Shown in pieces: positions 1-8,973 of a stretch of 64,000 nt of DNA. The stretch comes from Vibrio sp. B1FLJ16. GTDB taxonomy: Bacteria > Pseudomonadota > Gammaproteobacteria > Enterobacterales > Vibrionaceae. Location: contig NZ_HG992749.1 of assembly GCF_905175385.1 (NCBI RefSeq), positions 2,170,001-2,234,000 on the forward strand. Reading direction: 5' to 3'. Position 1 is the first letter of the stretch. Each line of letters opens with the position of its first letter. The notes under the pieces were generated by a model, which was given only the letters and a program-made list of their open reading frames with translations, ran no database searches and had not been told where the DNA came from. The position numbers were made by a program, and so were the translations under genes.

Positions 1-599
1 TTGGTGTAGCTCATCGTAAGCTGAGTTTTATCACTGATAGCCCAGGACGCGTCTTTACCTTCTTCTGCTGAGTAGCTCTTACCACCCATTGAAGAAGTAT
101 CAGTACGCAGGTTGCCCATAGTAAGCATTACTGCTTCACCAGAGTCAGCACCAATTTGGAAAGATTTAGTACCGAAAGTACCATTCAGAAGTTTGTTACC
201 ACCAAAAGAAGTAGTTTCCGCAATACGGTTTAACTCGTCGTTTAAGGCTGTTACTTCTTCTTGAATCGCTACACGTTCTGCTTTCGAGTTTGAGCCGTTC
301 GATGATTGAAGCGACAGATCACGCATACGTTGTAGGATGTTGGTAGATTCATTCATTGCACCTTCAGCAACCTGTGCAATAGAAATACCGTTGTTCGCGT
401 TTTGTACTGCCATGTCCAGACCACGGCTTTGTGCGTTCAATCGGTTTGAAATCTGCAGGCCCGCTGCATCGTCTTTCGCGCTATTGATTTTATAACCCGA
501 AGACAAGCGCTCCATTGATTTTTGTTGACCTTCAGCCGCTTGGTTTAGGTAACGCTGTGCGGTCATCGCAGAAACGTTAGTATTAACGTTAATCGCCAT
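1..599 (-). CDS. polar flagellin (3' part outside window)
   Basis: Structural subunit of the polar flagellar filament, exported by the flagellar type III apparatus. The start reads [18 protein letters not shown] and about 199 residues are visible, covering the conserved N-terminal D0/D1 coiled-coil region ([20 protein letters not shown]) and the family block around [14 protein letters not shown]; the gene runs off the left edge. An AGGAG ribosome site lies just before the ATG. It is the third of three tandem flagellins. By position next to yfeX this matches the V. cholerae flaEDB cluster, but flagellin letters differ between vibrios, so no symbol is given. Unlike its two neighbours it has a leader of about 250 bases that contains a repeat element. 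Confidence 0.95.
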   Translation of the reverse strand, partial: MAINVNTNVSAMTAQRYLNQAAEGQQKSMERLSSGYKINSAKDDAAGLQISNRLNAQSRGLDMAVQNANNGISIAQVAEGAMNESTNILQRMRDLSLQSSNGSNSKAERVAIQEEVTALNDELNRIAETTSFGGNKLLNGTFGTKSFQIGADSGEAVMLTMGNLRTDTSSMGGKSYSAEEGKDASWAISDKTQLTMSYT

Positions 600-621
600 A
601 AATTAATCTCCTGTAGGCTTG

Positions 622-801
622 ATACCAACCGAAGTAAATAGCCACTCATCTTAGCTTGCTAAACATTCAACACCTGCGTTACGTTTTTCGTTATTAAAGA
701 CGGTTTGGTTGCAGAGCAACAACCGACCGAAAAAGTACGCTTGGTTATCAAACACTTCCGCTTAACTACTTATGATCACTAAATTACTGTGATTGGTATT
801 A
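622..801 (-). repeat. intergenic hairpin repeat, copy 1, in flagellin leader
   Basis: The element is bounded by ATACCAACC at 622-630 and GATTGGTATTA at 791-801, an imperfect terminal inverted repeat. On the minus strand its core reads an AACCAAGCG-like box, a hairpin (arms at 701-711 and 720-729) and AACGCAG (about 674-680). Order and end sequences match the copies at 16776 and 24103, although the interior has diverged. It lies between the sigma-28 type promoter at 861-888 and the flagellin start at 599, so it would be transcribed as part of the leader. Confidence 0.7.
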
Positions 802-860
802 GTTGATGCACCGTCGTGTCTCTCACCTCACTTAGGTACATCTCATTTCTCTCAATCCCT

Positions 861-888
861 TTAACGGCGACCAAGACATAACCTTTAG
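861..888 (-). promoter_or_regulatory. sigma-28 (FliA) promoter of flagellin 1-599
   Basis: On the minus strand CTAAA is followed by 15 bases and GCCGTTAA, close to the FliA consensus TAAA-N15-GCCGATAA. The same motif with the same 15-base gap precedes the other two flagellins. It lies about 260 bases before the start codon. Confidence 0.85.
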
Positions 889-989
889 GGGAAATACTCA
901 AATTTTTTCGATTAACGTCCTCTGGTCACTAAAATGTGACGCGCATCTACCTTAGCTATTTCAGTCGCTTATCAAATTTCCACACATAG

Positions 990-1015
990 AAAAAAACCCA
1001 GCCGAAGCTGGGTTT
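990..1015 (-). terminator. intrinsic terminator after middle flagellin
   Basis: On the minus strand AAACCCAGC, loop TTCG, GCTGGGTTT is followed by a T run. It sits about 50 bases beyond the stop of the flagellin at 1068-2201 and separates it from the next flagellin promoter. Confidence 0.85.
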
Positions 1016-1067
1016 ACTCGCTCATCTCTCACCACGAGCCAATGAGGTTCTGGTCTTAAGCTGGAAA

Positions 1068-2201
1068 TTAGCCTAGCAGACTTAGCGCTGAGTTTGGCGC
1101 TTGTTTCGCTTGCGCAAGGATTGAGCTTGACGCTTGCGATAGAATTTGTGACTTAGTCATTGCCGTCGTTTCCTTCGCGAAGTCAGTATCTTTGATACGG
1201 CTCTTCGACGCGTTCACGTTCTCGTTAATGTTTTCTAAGTTGCTGATCGCATGGTTGAAACGGTTTTGGAATGCACCTAATTCTGCGCGGTGGCTGTCTA
1301 CGTACTTAAGCGCTGCATCAATGATAGCAACTGATTCTTGCGCGCCACCTACTGATGTTACATCGATAGTATCAACCGTTACTTTTTTACCGTCGCCTAG
1401 ACCCAGTTCACCAGACAGGCTGCCAGAGAACGATACATCACCTTCAACTTTGTTGTTACCTGCAAAAAGCTGTAGTTTGCCTTCTTGGTCTACAGACGCA
1501 TTTACAAGATCAGTCTGACCGTTGATGTAAGTCGCTAGCTCTTCGATATCATCGCCCGTTTTCGCGTTAATCGAGATTTCCTGCTCTTCACCGAAGCTGT
1601 CTGTCAGGCTGATTTTCAGGTCATTCTTACCTTCAGCAACACTCCAGTTTTCGCCTTTCGCGTTTTCAGACTGGTAGCTCACACCACCCATCATTTTGTT
1701 GTCTGAACGCATGTCTTTTAGCTGAAGCATCACAGCTTCACCGTTGTCAGAACCGATTTGGAATGACTTAGTACCGTGCGTACCGTTAAGCAGCTTGTTA
1801 CCACCAAAAGAGGTAGTTTCTGCGATACGGTTTAGCTCATCATTCAGAGCCGTTACTTCTTCCTGAATAGCTACACGGTCTGCTTTAGAGTTTGAACCGT
1901 TTGCAGATTGTAGAGACAAATCACGCATACGTTGCAGGATGTTAGATGTCTCGTTCATTGCACCTTCAGCAGTTTGTGCAATAGAGATACCATCGTTCGC
2001 GTTACGAACAGCGACATCCAGACCACGGCTTTGTACGTTCAGACGGTTTGAGATTTGCAGACCCGCTGCGTCATCTTTCGCGCTGTTGATTTTAAAGCCA
2101 GAAGACAAACGCTCCATTGATGTTTGTTGTGCTGAGTTTGCGCTGTTCAGGTAGCGTTGTGCAGTCATCGCTGCTACGTTTGTGTTTACATTCACTGCCA
2201 T
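1068..2201 (-). CDS. polar flagellin
   Basis: Filament subunit of 377 residues. I take the start at [15 protein letters not shown] (2201) because GGAG lies directly before it; the longer open frame to 2258 adds 19 residues that do not resemble any flagellin. Conserved D0/D1 regions are at both ends: N-terminal [17 protein letters not shown] and C-terminal coiled coil ending [11 protein letters not shown]. The middle (about 175-280) is the variable surface domain. It is closely related to its tandem neighbours, so the cluster arose by duplication. It has its own sigma-28 type promoter and terminator, so it is probably a single-gene unit expressed late in flagellar assembly. Confidence 0.95.
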   Translation of the reverse strand: MAVNVNTNVAAMTAQRYLNSANSAQQTSMERLSSGFKINSAKDDAAGLQISNRLNVQSRGLDVAVRNANDGISIAQTAEGAMNETSNILQRMRDLSLQSANGSNSKADRVAIQEEVTALNDELNRIAETTSFGGNKLLNGTHGTKSFQIGSDNGEAVMLQLKDMRSDNKMMGGVSYQSENAKGENWSVAEGKNDLKISLTDSFGEEQEISINAKTGDDIEELATYINGQTDLVNASVDQEGKLQLFAGNNKVEGDVSFSGSLSGELGLGDGKKVTVDTIDVTSVGGAQESVAIIDAALKYVDSHRAELGAFQNRFNHAISNLENINENVNASKSRIKDTDFAKETTAMTKSQILSQASSSILAQAKQAPNSALSLLG

Positions 2202-2282
2202 GGTGATTTCTCCAATTGATTTTCCGGTAATGCGGTTTCCGACGTCTCGGAAAACCAAGTAGTTCTCTCAAAGTTACTTTTA

Positions 2283-2310
2283 TTAACGGCGCATAACCTG
2301 ATTCCTTTAG
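2283..2310 (-). promoter_or_regulatory. sigma-28 (FliA) promoter of middle flagellin
   Basis: On the minus strand CTAAA, 15 bases, GCCGTTAA. It lies about 80 bases before the start at 2201 and differs from the FliA consensus -10 by one base. Confidence 0.85.
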
Positions 2311-2454
2311 AGAAAATCTTCAGTTTTTTTGAAAAAAGTTCATTTCGAGGGGGTATCGTGATGAAACAGATAAAAAACTAAAAAAACTTTAATTTTTCTC
2401 TAAAGCTTCTTTATAACCTGTCGATACAGGCTGTTTTTTTATTAGTTTTGAGGT

Positions 2455-3588
2455 CTAACCTAGTAAAGATAAAACAAGGTTTGGCGCTTGTTTCGCCTGA
2501 GCAAGAATGGAAGTACTGACTTGTTGCAAGATCTGATGTTTAACCATTTGGGTGGTTTCTTTGGCGTAGTCCGTATCTTGAATACGACTTCTAGACGCAG
2601 CAACATTCTCATGAATATTGTCCAGATTTCTAATCGCATGGTTAAAGCGATTCTGGTACGCACCTAGCTCAGCGCGGTGGCTATCGACATATTTCATCGC
2701 TGTATCCAGCACAGCGACCGCTTGCTGAGCGCCGCCCACGCTGGTGATATCAATATTGTCGACTGCCTGATACTCTTGCAGCGCCATACCAAGTTCATTT
2801 GCCAGTTCACCGGAGAAAGAGATCGGACCGGACGTTTCCTGGCCTGCCATAAAGATTTGCAGTTGCCCTTTTTCATTAACCGAGGCTGATACTTTGTCTG
2901 TCTGTCCGTTGATGTAGGTCGCTAACTCTTCAATATCGTTACCAGCTTTAGCGTTAATCCGGATCTGTTCTGTCTCACCCAGCCTATTAGTAAAGGACAT
3001 AGTGAACTGGTTAGCATTACTACTTACTTGCCAATCGGAGCCTGCTTTACCTTTTGAAATGTAACTAAAGCCGCCCATATCAAGGCCATCGCTGCGCATC
3101 GACTTTAATTCGACTTGTACAGCTTCTCCGGCAGACGCTCCTATCTGAAAAGAAGATGTGCCAAAGGTGCCGTTAAGCAGTTTACGTCCGCCGAACGAGG
3201 TACTTTCCGCGATACGGTTCAGCTCATCATTCAGTGCGCCTACTTCTTCTTGCAATGCGACTCTTTCTGCCTTGCTGTTCGAGCCATTCGCCGACTGCAA
3301 AGACAAGTCCCGCATACGCTGCATAATATTAGTGACTTCATTCATTGCCCCTTCTGCGGTCTGCATGATTGAAATACCATCGTTTGCATTGCGTACGGCA
3401 ACATCTAAGCCTCGCATCTGCGCTTGAAGACGGTTTGATATCTGTAACCCTGCTGCGTCATCCTTTGCGCTGTTAATACGCTTCCCTGAAGACAGACGCT
3501 CCATGGATTGATTCAGCATGTCCGTCGCATTGGTCAGATGACGCTGCGCAACGAGGGCTGAAACATTGGTATTAACGGTGATGGCCAT
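2455..3588 (-). CDS. polar flagellin
   Basis: Flagellin of 377 residues beginning [18 protein letters not shown] and ending [11 protein letters not shown]. The N- and C-terminal D0/D1 helices are conserved; the central domain (about 175-285) differs most from the other two copies. It is the first of the three in the direction of transcription and lies next to yfeX, as flaE does in V. cholerae. A promoter matching the FliA consensus exactly precedes it. The tandem copies allow a multi-flagellin filament; which of them is the major subunit cannot be read from the sequence. Confidence 0.95.
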   Translation of the reverse strand: MAITVNTNVSALVAQRHLTNATDMLNQSMERLSSGKRINSAKDDAAGLQISNRLQAQMRGLDVAVRNANDGISIMQTAEGAMNEVTNIMQRMRDLSLQSANGSNSKAERVALQEEVGALNDELNRIAESTSFGGRKLLNGTFGTSSFQIGASAGEAVQVELKSMRSDGLDMGGFSYISKGKAGSDWQVSSNANQFTMSFTNRLGETEQIRINAKAGNDIEELATYINGQTDKVSASVNEKGQLQIFMAGQETSGPISFSGELANELGMALQEYQAVDNIDITSVGGAQQAVAVLDTAMKYVDSHRAELGAYQNRFNHAIRNLDNIHENVAASRSRIQDTDYAKETTQMVKHQILQQVSTSILAQAKQAPNLVLSLLG

Positions 3589-3622
3589 TGATAGATAGTC
3601 CCAAAATTAAGGCTTTGGATAT

Positions 3623-3650
3623 TTATCGGCCAAGACAGACAAAATTTTAG
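3623..3650 (-). promoter_or_regulatory. sigma-28 (FliA) promoter of flagellin 2455-3588
   Basis: On the minus strand CTAAA, 15 bases, GCCGATAA: an exact match to the FliA consensus, about 35 bases before the start codon. It is the best match of the three flagellin promoters. Confidence 0.9.
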
Positions 3651-3690
3651 TGTTTTAAGGAAAATTGTCTTAACAAAGAGCGTTAAAACA

Positions 3691-3712
3691 AAAAACCCTC
3701 CGGGTGGAGGGC
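3691..3712 (-). terminator. intrinsic terminator after yfeX
   Basis: On the minus strand GCCCTCCACCCGGAGGG is followed by TTTTTT. It separates yfeX from the flagellin cluster. Confidence 0.85.
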
Positions 3713-3736
3713 TTGGAAGTTAGAGTGAACTTAACC

Positions 3737-4639
3737 TTACTTAATAGCCAGTTCCGCTAACATCTCCTGAGAAGGAGCGAAGAAATAAGCACCGGTAACA
3801 GCTTTAGTGAAGCGTAACAGCTGGTCTGTTTTACCATCAGTAACACCATACATGCTCTCAAGCATCACTTTGATGTTGTGCAGGTTTTGACAGTAACAGA
3901 TGAACAACAGACCGTGAGCGCCGGTAGCTGTACCGTAAGGTAAGCTGTGACGGACGATCTTGAGGCCTTTACCTTCTTCTTTGATGTCAACACGGCCTAC
4001 GTGAGACGCTGCTGGTACATCATCAAGCTCAACAGAATCTGGTTTTGTACGGCCAACGACTTTTTCTTGTGCTTTTACGTTCAGGCGGTTCCATGCAGGA
4101 AGGTTATGCTCAAAACGCTGAGCCATAACATAACTACCACCAGCAAACGGGCCTTCTTTAATCAGAGCCACTTCAGCACGAGCCTCGCCTTCCGGGTTCT
4201 CAGTGCCGTCAATAAAGTCAGTCATGTCACGAGCATCCAGGTAGCGGAAGCCGTATGTTTCATCAACGACTGTTACGTCTTCAGAAGTTTCCAGCAAGAA
4301 CTTACGCAATACGTAAAAATGCAGATCATGACGTGTTGAGTGACAATGGATTAATACATCTACATCGCTCGATGGTGCAACAGTATCGCCTTCGCCAAGC
4401 TGTGGAAAATCGATCAGTTCTTCTGGCATATCGACGTTCAAGTGTCGCCAGAATGATTTTGTGAATGCAATAGAAAGTGTCAGGTCAGCACCTGGCTGGC
4501 TGTTATTTAGCTCTTCAACCAGCTCCGGAAGCGCTTTTAGTTTCGCCAATACGTTTTCACGGTTTTGGTTCACTTTTAGTTGAGTGTACAGTGCAAATGG
4601 CCCTGCTTCTGGCACAATTGCCGTTTGAGCTTGTAACAT
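3737..4639 (-). CDS. yfeX: DyP-type peroxidase, YfeX family
   Basis: Heme b peroxidase of the dye-decolourising superfamily, 300 residues, the size of E. coli YfeX, and cytoplasmic (no signal peptide). Visible active-site features are the family GXXDG-type motif as FIDGTENP with Asp144, the probable proximal heme ligand His213, and the distal Arg230 in VRHSLPYG; the His-Arg spacing of 17 is the same as in YfeX. In E. coli the protein has been debated as a porphyrinogen oxidase or an iron deferrochelatase, so the natural substrate is open. A GAGGAAA ribosome site precedes the ATG. The DUF2919 gene lies 46 bases upstream on the same strand, so the two are probably co-transcribed. Confidence 0.9.
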   Translation of the reverse strand: MLQAQTAIVPEAGPFALYTQLKVNQNRENVLAKLKALPELVEELNNSQPGADLTLSIAFTKSFWRHLNVDMPEELIDFPQLGEGDTVAPSSDVDVLIHCHSTRHDLHFYVLRKFLLETSEDVTVVDETYGFRYLDARDMTDFIDGTENPEGEARAEVALIKEGPFAGGSYVMAQRFEHNLPAWNRLNVKAQEKVVGRTKPDSVELDDVPAASHVGRVDIKEEGKGLKIVRHSLPYGTATGAHGLLFICYCQNLHNIKVMLESMYGVTDGKTDQLLRFTKAVTGAYFFAPSQEMLAELAIK

Positions 4640-4685
4640 TGAGGTTTCCTCTATACTTTGCCCCTGTGCGGGAAGTTGTTAATTT

Positions 4686-5171
4686 CTAATTCTTTGAAGG
4701 CTGTTCTTGACTGTGCTCGAATCGTGGCACTTCAAAACAGTCTTTTACCCACCTTCCGTTGAGAAGGTAGATCATAAACCAGGATAATAAGGTGATAGTA
4801 AGCGCGTTGGCCCAGTTGAATACACCATGTTCTAGATATACATGATACATGGTCTGGGCAAGTTGAATACCGCACAAGATCAAAGTCACCTCACGACCGT
4901 AGTACATTATTTTATTCACCCACTTGCGTTCTGGCTGACGTAACCCCATCAACCAAACCAACATCAAGCTAGGTATGCCCATCATTAGCCCTAAATACAG
5001 GGTACCTGAATCCGGATAAACAATAGACAGCAGTTTACTTCCGCTTTCTCTGCTTACACCCGCCATGGCAAACACCACCCAGGAGCGGGCGAGAAATATC
5101 CAGCCCAGCCAAACTAAAATCGGCGCTTTCAAGAATCCATGAGTGTCATATTGATCGAATGCGTAGCGCAC
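4686..5171 (-). CDS. DUF2919 membrane protein (YfeZ-like)
   Basis: Inner membrane protein of 161 residues and unknown function, recognised as the DUF2919/YfeZ type. About four hydrophobic segments are visible (near residues 15-37, 57-76, 92-110 and 118-137), with short charged ends. It lies directly upstream of yfeX on the same strand; my recollection is that yfeZ also lies near yfeX in enterobacteria, which suggests a functional link with the heme protein, but this is inference. The ATG start at 5171 gives MRYAFDQYDTHGF, the family's usual N-terminus. Confidence 0.8.
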   Translation of the reverse strand: MRYAFDQYDTHGFLKAPILVWLGWIFLARSWVVFAMAGVSRESGSKLLSIVYPDSGTLYLGLMMGIPSLMLVWLMGLRQPERKWVNKIMYYGREVTLILCGIQLAQTMYHVYLEHGVFNWANALTITLLSWFMIYLLNGRWVKDCFEVPRFEHSQEQPSKN

Positions 5172-5372
5172 AATAACTTCTTCTTTAACTTTTCACTGCG
5201 GTCACTTTACCTGATCGCAGCGAAACTGCAACGCAGCAGACGTGCTACGCCCGCAAACTACGGCGAGCGTCCGCTCATAACGCGGGCTCAGTGGTTCATT
5301 TCAACTAATTTGGCAGGTACTATAACGGAACGATTTCAGATTCAGGCAGCAAAAGCCGGGTGATTCAGAACC

Positions 5373-5729
5373 ATGAAAAAGAAAACTACCGCAGTACCTG
5401 TTCCTTCTCAGGAAACCCAGAATGAAGCGATGAATATCGCAAGAGCGACGCAAAAGCCGGGGCAGACAAAAGAGCAGACTAAACTCATTGCTCAAGGTAT
5501 TGAAAAAGGTATTGCACTATATAAGAAACAACAGAAAGAACGTAACCGCCAGGCAGATAAAGCCAAAAAGAAACAACAAAGAGATAAGCAGCGTCAGTCA
5601 GAAGAGCTGACACATTCAGAGGTTCAGACTACCGCAGAACCAACATCAAAGAACTCATCCACACTGCCGTGGGTACTGCTTGTTCTCAGCTGGATAGGGT
5701 TTGCTGCCACTATTTTGATAGGAAACTGA
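5373..5729 (+). CDS. DUF2956 family protein, single C-terminal membrane anchor
   Basis: Protein of 118 residues of a family known mainly from Vibrio and related marine gammaproteobacteria; function unknown. The N-terminal half carries the conserved stretch around ATQKPGQTKEQTKLIAQGIE, then a Lys/Gln-rich, strongly charged helix (about 50-75), a Ser/Thr linker and one C-terminal membrane segment (about 97-115). This looks like a tail-anchored inner membrane protein with a basic cytoplasmic part. The next gene starts two bases after the stop, so they form a unit. Confidence 0.8.
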   Translation: MKKKTTAVPVPSQETQNEAMNIARATQKPGQTKEQTKLIAQGIEKGIALYKKQQKERNRQADKAKKKQQRDKQRQSEELTHSEVQTTAEPTSKNSSTLPWVLLVLSWIGFAATILIGN

Positions 5730-5731
5730 TT

Positions 5732-6061
5732 ATGCGCCAGGTCATTGTTGTAAGTGCAATACTCTCGCTCTCTGGCTGCTCATCTACTCCGGTAAATCCT
5801 CATGACCAGAGTCAGCAGGTCGAAATCCGGATTGATGGCCAGTTTGCCCCTGCTCAGTGCAAATATCTCGGTGAAATAACAGGCAGTGAAGGACACTGGT
5901 ACAACTACCTGTTCTACACCAATGATGACATGATCGAAGGTGCAGTTAACGACCTGAAAAATAACGCCATGGTAATCAACGCCGACACTGTATTTATGAT
6001 TTCTCCGCAGTACTTCGTGACATCATTTACCGTATTGGGCATCGCCTACCGCTGTAACTAG
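5732..6061 (+). CDS. DUF4156 lipoprotein (YjeI-like)
   Basis: Small predicted lipoprotein of 109 residues. I chose ATG 5732, which gives the signal peptide MRQVIVVSAILSLSGC with lipobox LSGC, and GATAGGAAA lies just upstream; the open frame extends further back but would bury the signal. The mature part resembles E. coli YjeI: a Cys in AQCKYLGEITG, a Gly-rich region, the AVNDLKNNA block and a C-terminal YRC. Function is unknown. Coupled to the DUF2956 gene (two-base gap). Confidence 0.8.
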   Translation: MRQVIVVSAILSLSGCSSTPVNPHDQSQQVEIRIDGQFAPAQCKYLGEITGSEGHWYNYLFYTNDDMIEGAVNDLKNNAMVINADTVFMISPQYFVTSFTVLGIAYRCN

Positions 6062-6108
6062 TTTCTGGTTTTCGCGCATTTTGAAGTCATTTGGGTATAT
6101 AGAAAAAA

Positions 6109-6128
6109 AGCCAGCAATTGCTGGCTTA
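6109..6128 (-). terminator. intrinsic terminator overlapping stop of wHTH gene
   Basis: Minus strand AAGCCAGCAATTGCTGGCTT followed by a T run. The stop codon of the wHTH gene lies within the stem. On the plus strand there is no T run, so it serves the minus-strand gene. Confidence 0.8.
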
Positions 6129-6413
6129 TGCACGAAATCCAAGGCTACTTGCAATATCGCTCTCTCGTTCCAAAACCCATTGACTATCAAAAGGTCCCCA
6201 GTCCGAAAGTTGGTAGTAGCCGTCATTATGACGTCGACCATCCTGAACAAATATAAGTTCAATGCCGATACCCGGTAAAGCCTTCAGTACATCTTGAATT
6301 GTACGACGAGGCCAACCCGTTTTTTCGATTAACTTTGGTACATTCGGCCTTTCAAGACTTTCGACCAACAAGGCCAAATATAACCGCCTTGCAAAAACAG
6401 GACTCAACTCCAT
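6126..6413 (-). CDS. small winged helix-turn-helix protein
   Basis: Protein of 95 residues with a winged-helix DNA-binding look: helix RRLYLALLVESL, then the helix-turn-helix in NVPKLIEKTGWPRRTIQDVL, then a wing (GIELIFVQDGRRHNDGYYQL). Target unknown. I start at ATG 6413 because AGGAGG lies five bases before it; a GTG two codons earlier would overlap that ribosome site. The gene is monocistronic, with a hairpin terminator that includes its stop codon. An inverted repeat at 6533-6557, 120 bases upstream, is a possible self-operator. Confidence 0.7.
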   Translation of the reverse strand: MELSPVFARRLYLALLVESLERPNVPKLIEKTGWPRRTIQDVLKALPGIGIELIFVQDGRRHNDGYYQLSDWGPFDSQWVLERESDIASSLGFRA

Positions 6414-6729
6414 TGACACCTCCTAAACTTGTGCTGAATCATTATTTCGTTTTTGCACGCTAGAATGTTGCGTTTGATCAATAACTCGACGTATCCGGCC
6501 TACTTTGTTGTTATTTTACTCGAATTCCTACAAGTTGAGTTCTTAGTTTCCTCAACTCGGTTGTCAATCCCTATACGTGGAAACCTCGTCTCTATTACCA
6601 CTGCATAAATTATTCTCTTTAGCATTTTGTCAGTTCGGTTGCTTCTTGATAGGATGCGTGAACAGCCCAAACTGCTTTAACGACGCTTCTTCGGAGCTTG
6701 AGAGCAAAAGAAAAAGAAAAGGAAACATT
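6414..6729. other. intergenic region, wHTH gene and yffB-like gene divergent
   Basis: No gene with a credible start is seen. The only structure of note is a 7-bp-arm inverted repeat, AGTTGAG at 6533-6539 and CTCAACT at 6551-6557, 120 bases upstream of the wHTH start; it could be an operator. Confidence 0.4.
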
Positions 6730-7080
6730 ATGACGACAACCATGTTCGGTATACCAAACTGCGACACGATAAAAAAAGCCAAAAAGTGGCTAGAAGCGGA
6801 AGGCATCGCGTATGAGTTTCATGATTACCGAAAACAAGGTGTGGATACCGCATTAGTGACAGAGTTTTGTGATGCTCTGGGCTGGGAAGTTGTTCTAAAC
6901 AAACGTGGCACGACATTCCGCCAGCTGACTCAGGAACAAAAAGACTCTCTCAATCAAGAGAATGCGATTAAGCTGCTGGTAGAGAACCCGGCGATGATTA
7001 AGCGCCCTATTCTGAAAGTAAATGATCAACTTCATATCGGTTTCAAAGCTGATCAATACATGACCATTTTTAACTCATAA
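6730..7080 (+). CDS. ArsC/Spx-family reductase (YffB-like)
   Basis: Thioredoxin-fold protein of 116 residues resembling YffB/Spx-type arsenate reductases. It begins MTTTMFGIPNC; Cys11 in the PNCDT motif is the single N-terminal active-site Cys. Conserved ArsC-fold blocks are YEFHDYRKQGVD, LLNKRGTTFR-like (VLNKRGTTFRQL) and the cis-Pro block IKRPIL. YffB is thought to be a glutathione-dependent thiol reductase rather than a true arsenate reductase. The start at 6730 has AAAAGGAAA before it; the frame extends upstream without a ribosome site. dapE follows after 18 bases, the same yffB-dapE pairing as in E. coli. Confidence 0.85.
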   Translation: MTTTMFGIPNCDTIKKAKKWLEAEGIAYEFHDYRKQGVDTALVTEFCDALGWEVVLNKRGTTFRQLTQEQKDSLNQENAIKLLVENPAMIKRPILKVNDQLHIGFKADQYMTIFNS

Positions 7081-7098
7081 TTTAAGGAACACTCAAGG

Positions 7099-8235
7099 AT
7101 GACAGACAGTTCGGTACTGGCTCTTGCTAAAGACCTAATCAGCAGACAATCGGTAACACCTGAAGACGCAGGTTGCCAGGACGTAATGATCGAGCGACTA
7201 AAGGCGCTTGGCTTCGATATTGAAGTCATGGTGTTCGAGGATACGACTAATTTCTGGGCTCGACGCGGCACAAAAGCACCATTGTTTGCATTTGCCGGCC
7301 ATACCGATGTCGTACCAGCCGGCAAGCTGGAACAATGGGATACGCCCCCATTCGAACCAACCGTTAAGGATGGTTACCTGTATGGTCGTGGCGCCGCTGA
7401 TATGAAAGGCTCTCTTGCAGCGATGTTGGTTGCGGTAGAACGTTTTATTGCCGAGCACCCGGATCACGATGGCTCGATTGGCTTTTTGATCACATCGGAT
7501 GAAGAAGGCCCGTTCATTAACGGCACAGTGCGAGTTGTAGATGCTCTGATGGAGCGCGGCGAAAACATTGATATGTGTATTGTCGGTGAGCCTTCAAGTA
7601 CAGACATCGTTGGCGATGTAGTGAAGAATGGCCGTCGTGGCTCAATCACTGGCGACCTGACAGTAAAAGGCACCCAAGGTCACGTTGCATATCCGCACCT
7701 TGCGAACAACCCTGTTCACTCTTCTCTGTTGGCCATTCACGAGCTGGCGACAACGGAATGGGATAAAGGTAATGATTACTTCCCGCCAACCAGCTTCCAA
7801 ATTCCTAACGTGTCCGCAGGTACTGGTGCATCAAACGTCATTCCGGGCGAGTTCAACGTACAGTTCAACCTGCGTTTCAGCACCGAGCTAAACAACGATG
7901 TGATTGTTGAGCGTGTCACTGAAATACTAAATAAGCACGATCTGAACTATGAGCTGAACTGGACTTTCAACGGCGACCCGTTCCTGACGGATACCGGTGC
8001 CTTGCTCGATGCCGTTGTTGTTGCGGTTGATGAAGTAAACCACACCAAACCAGCACTACTAACGACAGGTGGTACATCTGATGGTCGCTTTATCGCCCGA
8101 ATGGGTGGTCAGGTGGTAGAACTCGGGCCTGTAAACGCAACAATTCATAAAGTGAACGAGTGCGTTAAAGTGGACGACCTTGAGAAATTAACCGATATGT
8201 ACCAAAACACGCTTAAGCATTTGCTGGCGAAGTAA
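7099..8235 (+). CDS. dapE: succinyl-diaminopimelate desuccinylase
   Basis: Cleaves N-succinyl-LL-2,6-diaminopimelate to LL-diaminopimelate and succinate in the lysine and peptidoglycan precursor pathway; cytoplasmic di-zinc M20 peptidase-fold enzyme. Length 378 is normal. Metal and catalytic residues are visible: His68 and Asp70 in GHTDVVPAG, Asp101 in GAADMKG, Glu135-Glu136 in SDEEGP, Glu164 in VGEPS, and a His near the C-terminus in NATIHKVNE. Transcribed after the yffB-like gene and before an M15 peptidase. dapA of the same pathway lies 2 kb away on the other strand. Confidence 0.97.
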   Translation: MTDSSVLALAKDLISRQSVTPEDAGCQDVMIERLKALGFDIEVMVFEDTTNFWARRGTKAPLFAFAGHTDVVPAGKLEQWDTPPFEPTVKDGYLYGRGAADMKGSLAAMLVAVERFIAEHPDHDGSIGFLITSDEEGPFINGTVRVVDALMERGENIDMCIVGEPSSTDIVGDVVKNGRRGSITGDLTVKGTQGHVAYPHLANNPVHSSLLAIHELATTEWDKGNDYFPPTSFQIPNVSAGTGASNVIPGEFNVQFNLRFSTELNNDVIVERVTEILNKHDLNYELNWTFNGDPFLTDTGALLDAVVVAVDEVNHTKPALLTTGGTSDGRFIARMGGQVVELGPVNATIHKVNECVKVDDLEKLTDMYQNTLKHLLAK

Positions 8236-8271
8236 TCGTCGGCAAGCGATTCTATAGATAACGAGAATAAC

Positions 8272-8973
8272 ATGACACCATCGCAACTCACCGGTATTAC
8301 CGATTCTCACCTTCAATCAATCATGATTGGTCAGAAAGCTTTTTTGCTTCATCCGGAAGTTGCGAATGACTTGCTCAGTATGATTGAAGCGGCGACAGCA
8401 GCAGGATTTAAGATAGAAATTGCCAGTGGCTTCCGGGATTTTGCTCGCCAACGTGCAATCTGGAATGGCAAGTTTTCCGGTGAGTTGCCTATTCTAGATT
8501 CTGATTCTCAGCCCCTGGATAAAGCCCGATTAAGTGATGATGATAAAGTAATGGCGATATTACGCTGGTCTGCACTTCCGGGTGGCAGCCGTCATCACTG
8601 GGGCTGCGATTTCGATGTCTATGCTCGCAACTTGTTGCCTCCGGAAGTCAGTCTACAACTTGAACCATGGGAGTACCTGCAGGGACACCAACATGAGTTC
8701 TATCTTTGGCTAAAAGAGCATCTCAACGAGTTCAATTTTTTCTTCCCTTACCAGAAAGATATGGGTGGTGTTGCGATTGAGCCGTGGCATATTAGCCATA
8801 TTTCTGTCGGTCAGCAGTGTTTGTCACAGTTGACGCCTGATCTCCTCAGAAGCGAGTTGATACAACAAAATGAGCAGAACTGCATTGCAGGAATCGATTC
8901 GATACTAAATAATTTAGAGAAGATTGTGTCTACGTATATCCGTAACATATCACTACCACCGGAGGCACTATGA
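8272..8973 (+). CDS. M15 family D-Ala-D-Ala carboxypeptidase (VanY-like)
   Basis: Zinc peptidase of 233 residues of the M15 (VanY/D,D-carboxypeptidase) type, acting on peptidoglycan stem peptides by family analogy. Motifs: SGFRDFARQ near 52-60; the zinc motif SRHHWGCDFD with His108 and Asp115; and EPWH with Glu170 and the third ligand His173. No signal peptide or lipobox is visible, so its location is uncertain. It follows dapE by 36 bases and overlaps the DUF2897 gene by ATGA, which suggests translational coupling. Confidence 0.85.
   Translation: MTPSQLTGITDSHLQSIMIGQKAFLLHPEVANDLLSMIEAATAAGFKIEIASGFRDFARQRAIWNGKFSGELPILDSDSQPLDKARLSDDDKVMAILRWSALPGGSRHHWGCDFDVYARNLLPPEVSLQLEPWEYLQGHQHEFYLWLKEHLNEFNFFFPYQKDMGGVAIEPWHISHISVGQQCLSQLTPDLLRSELIQQNEQNCIAGIDSILNNLEKIVSTYIRNISLPPEAL

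Noticed and set aside
2417..2440. Plus-strand terminator-like hairpin (CCTGT-CGAT-ACAGG plus seven T) between flagellins
   Set aside because: Only a 5-bp stem, and no plus-strand gene leads into it; the T run belongs to an AT-rich promoter region of the minus-strand flagellin.
6465..6608. Short open frame of 47 codons before the yffB-like gene
   Set aside because: No ribosome site, no recognisable motif and no conserved composition; treated as chance.
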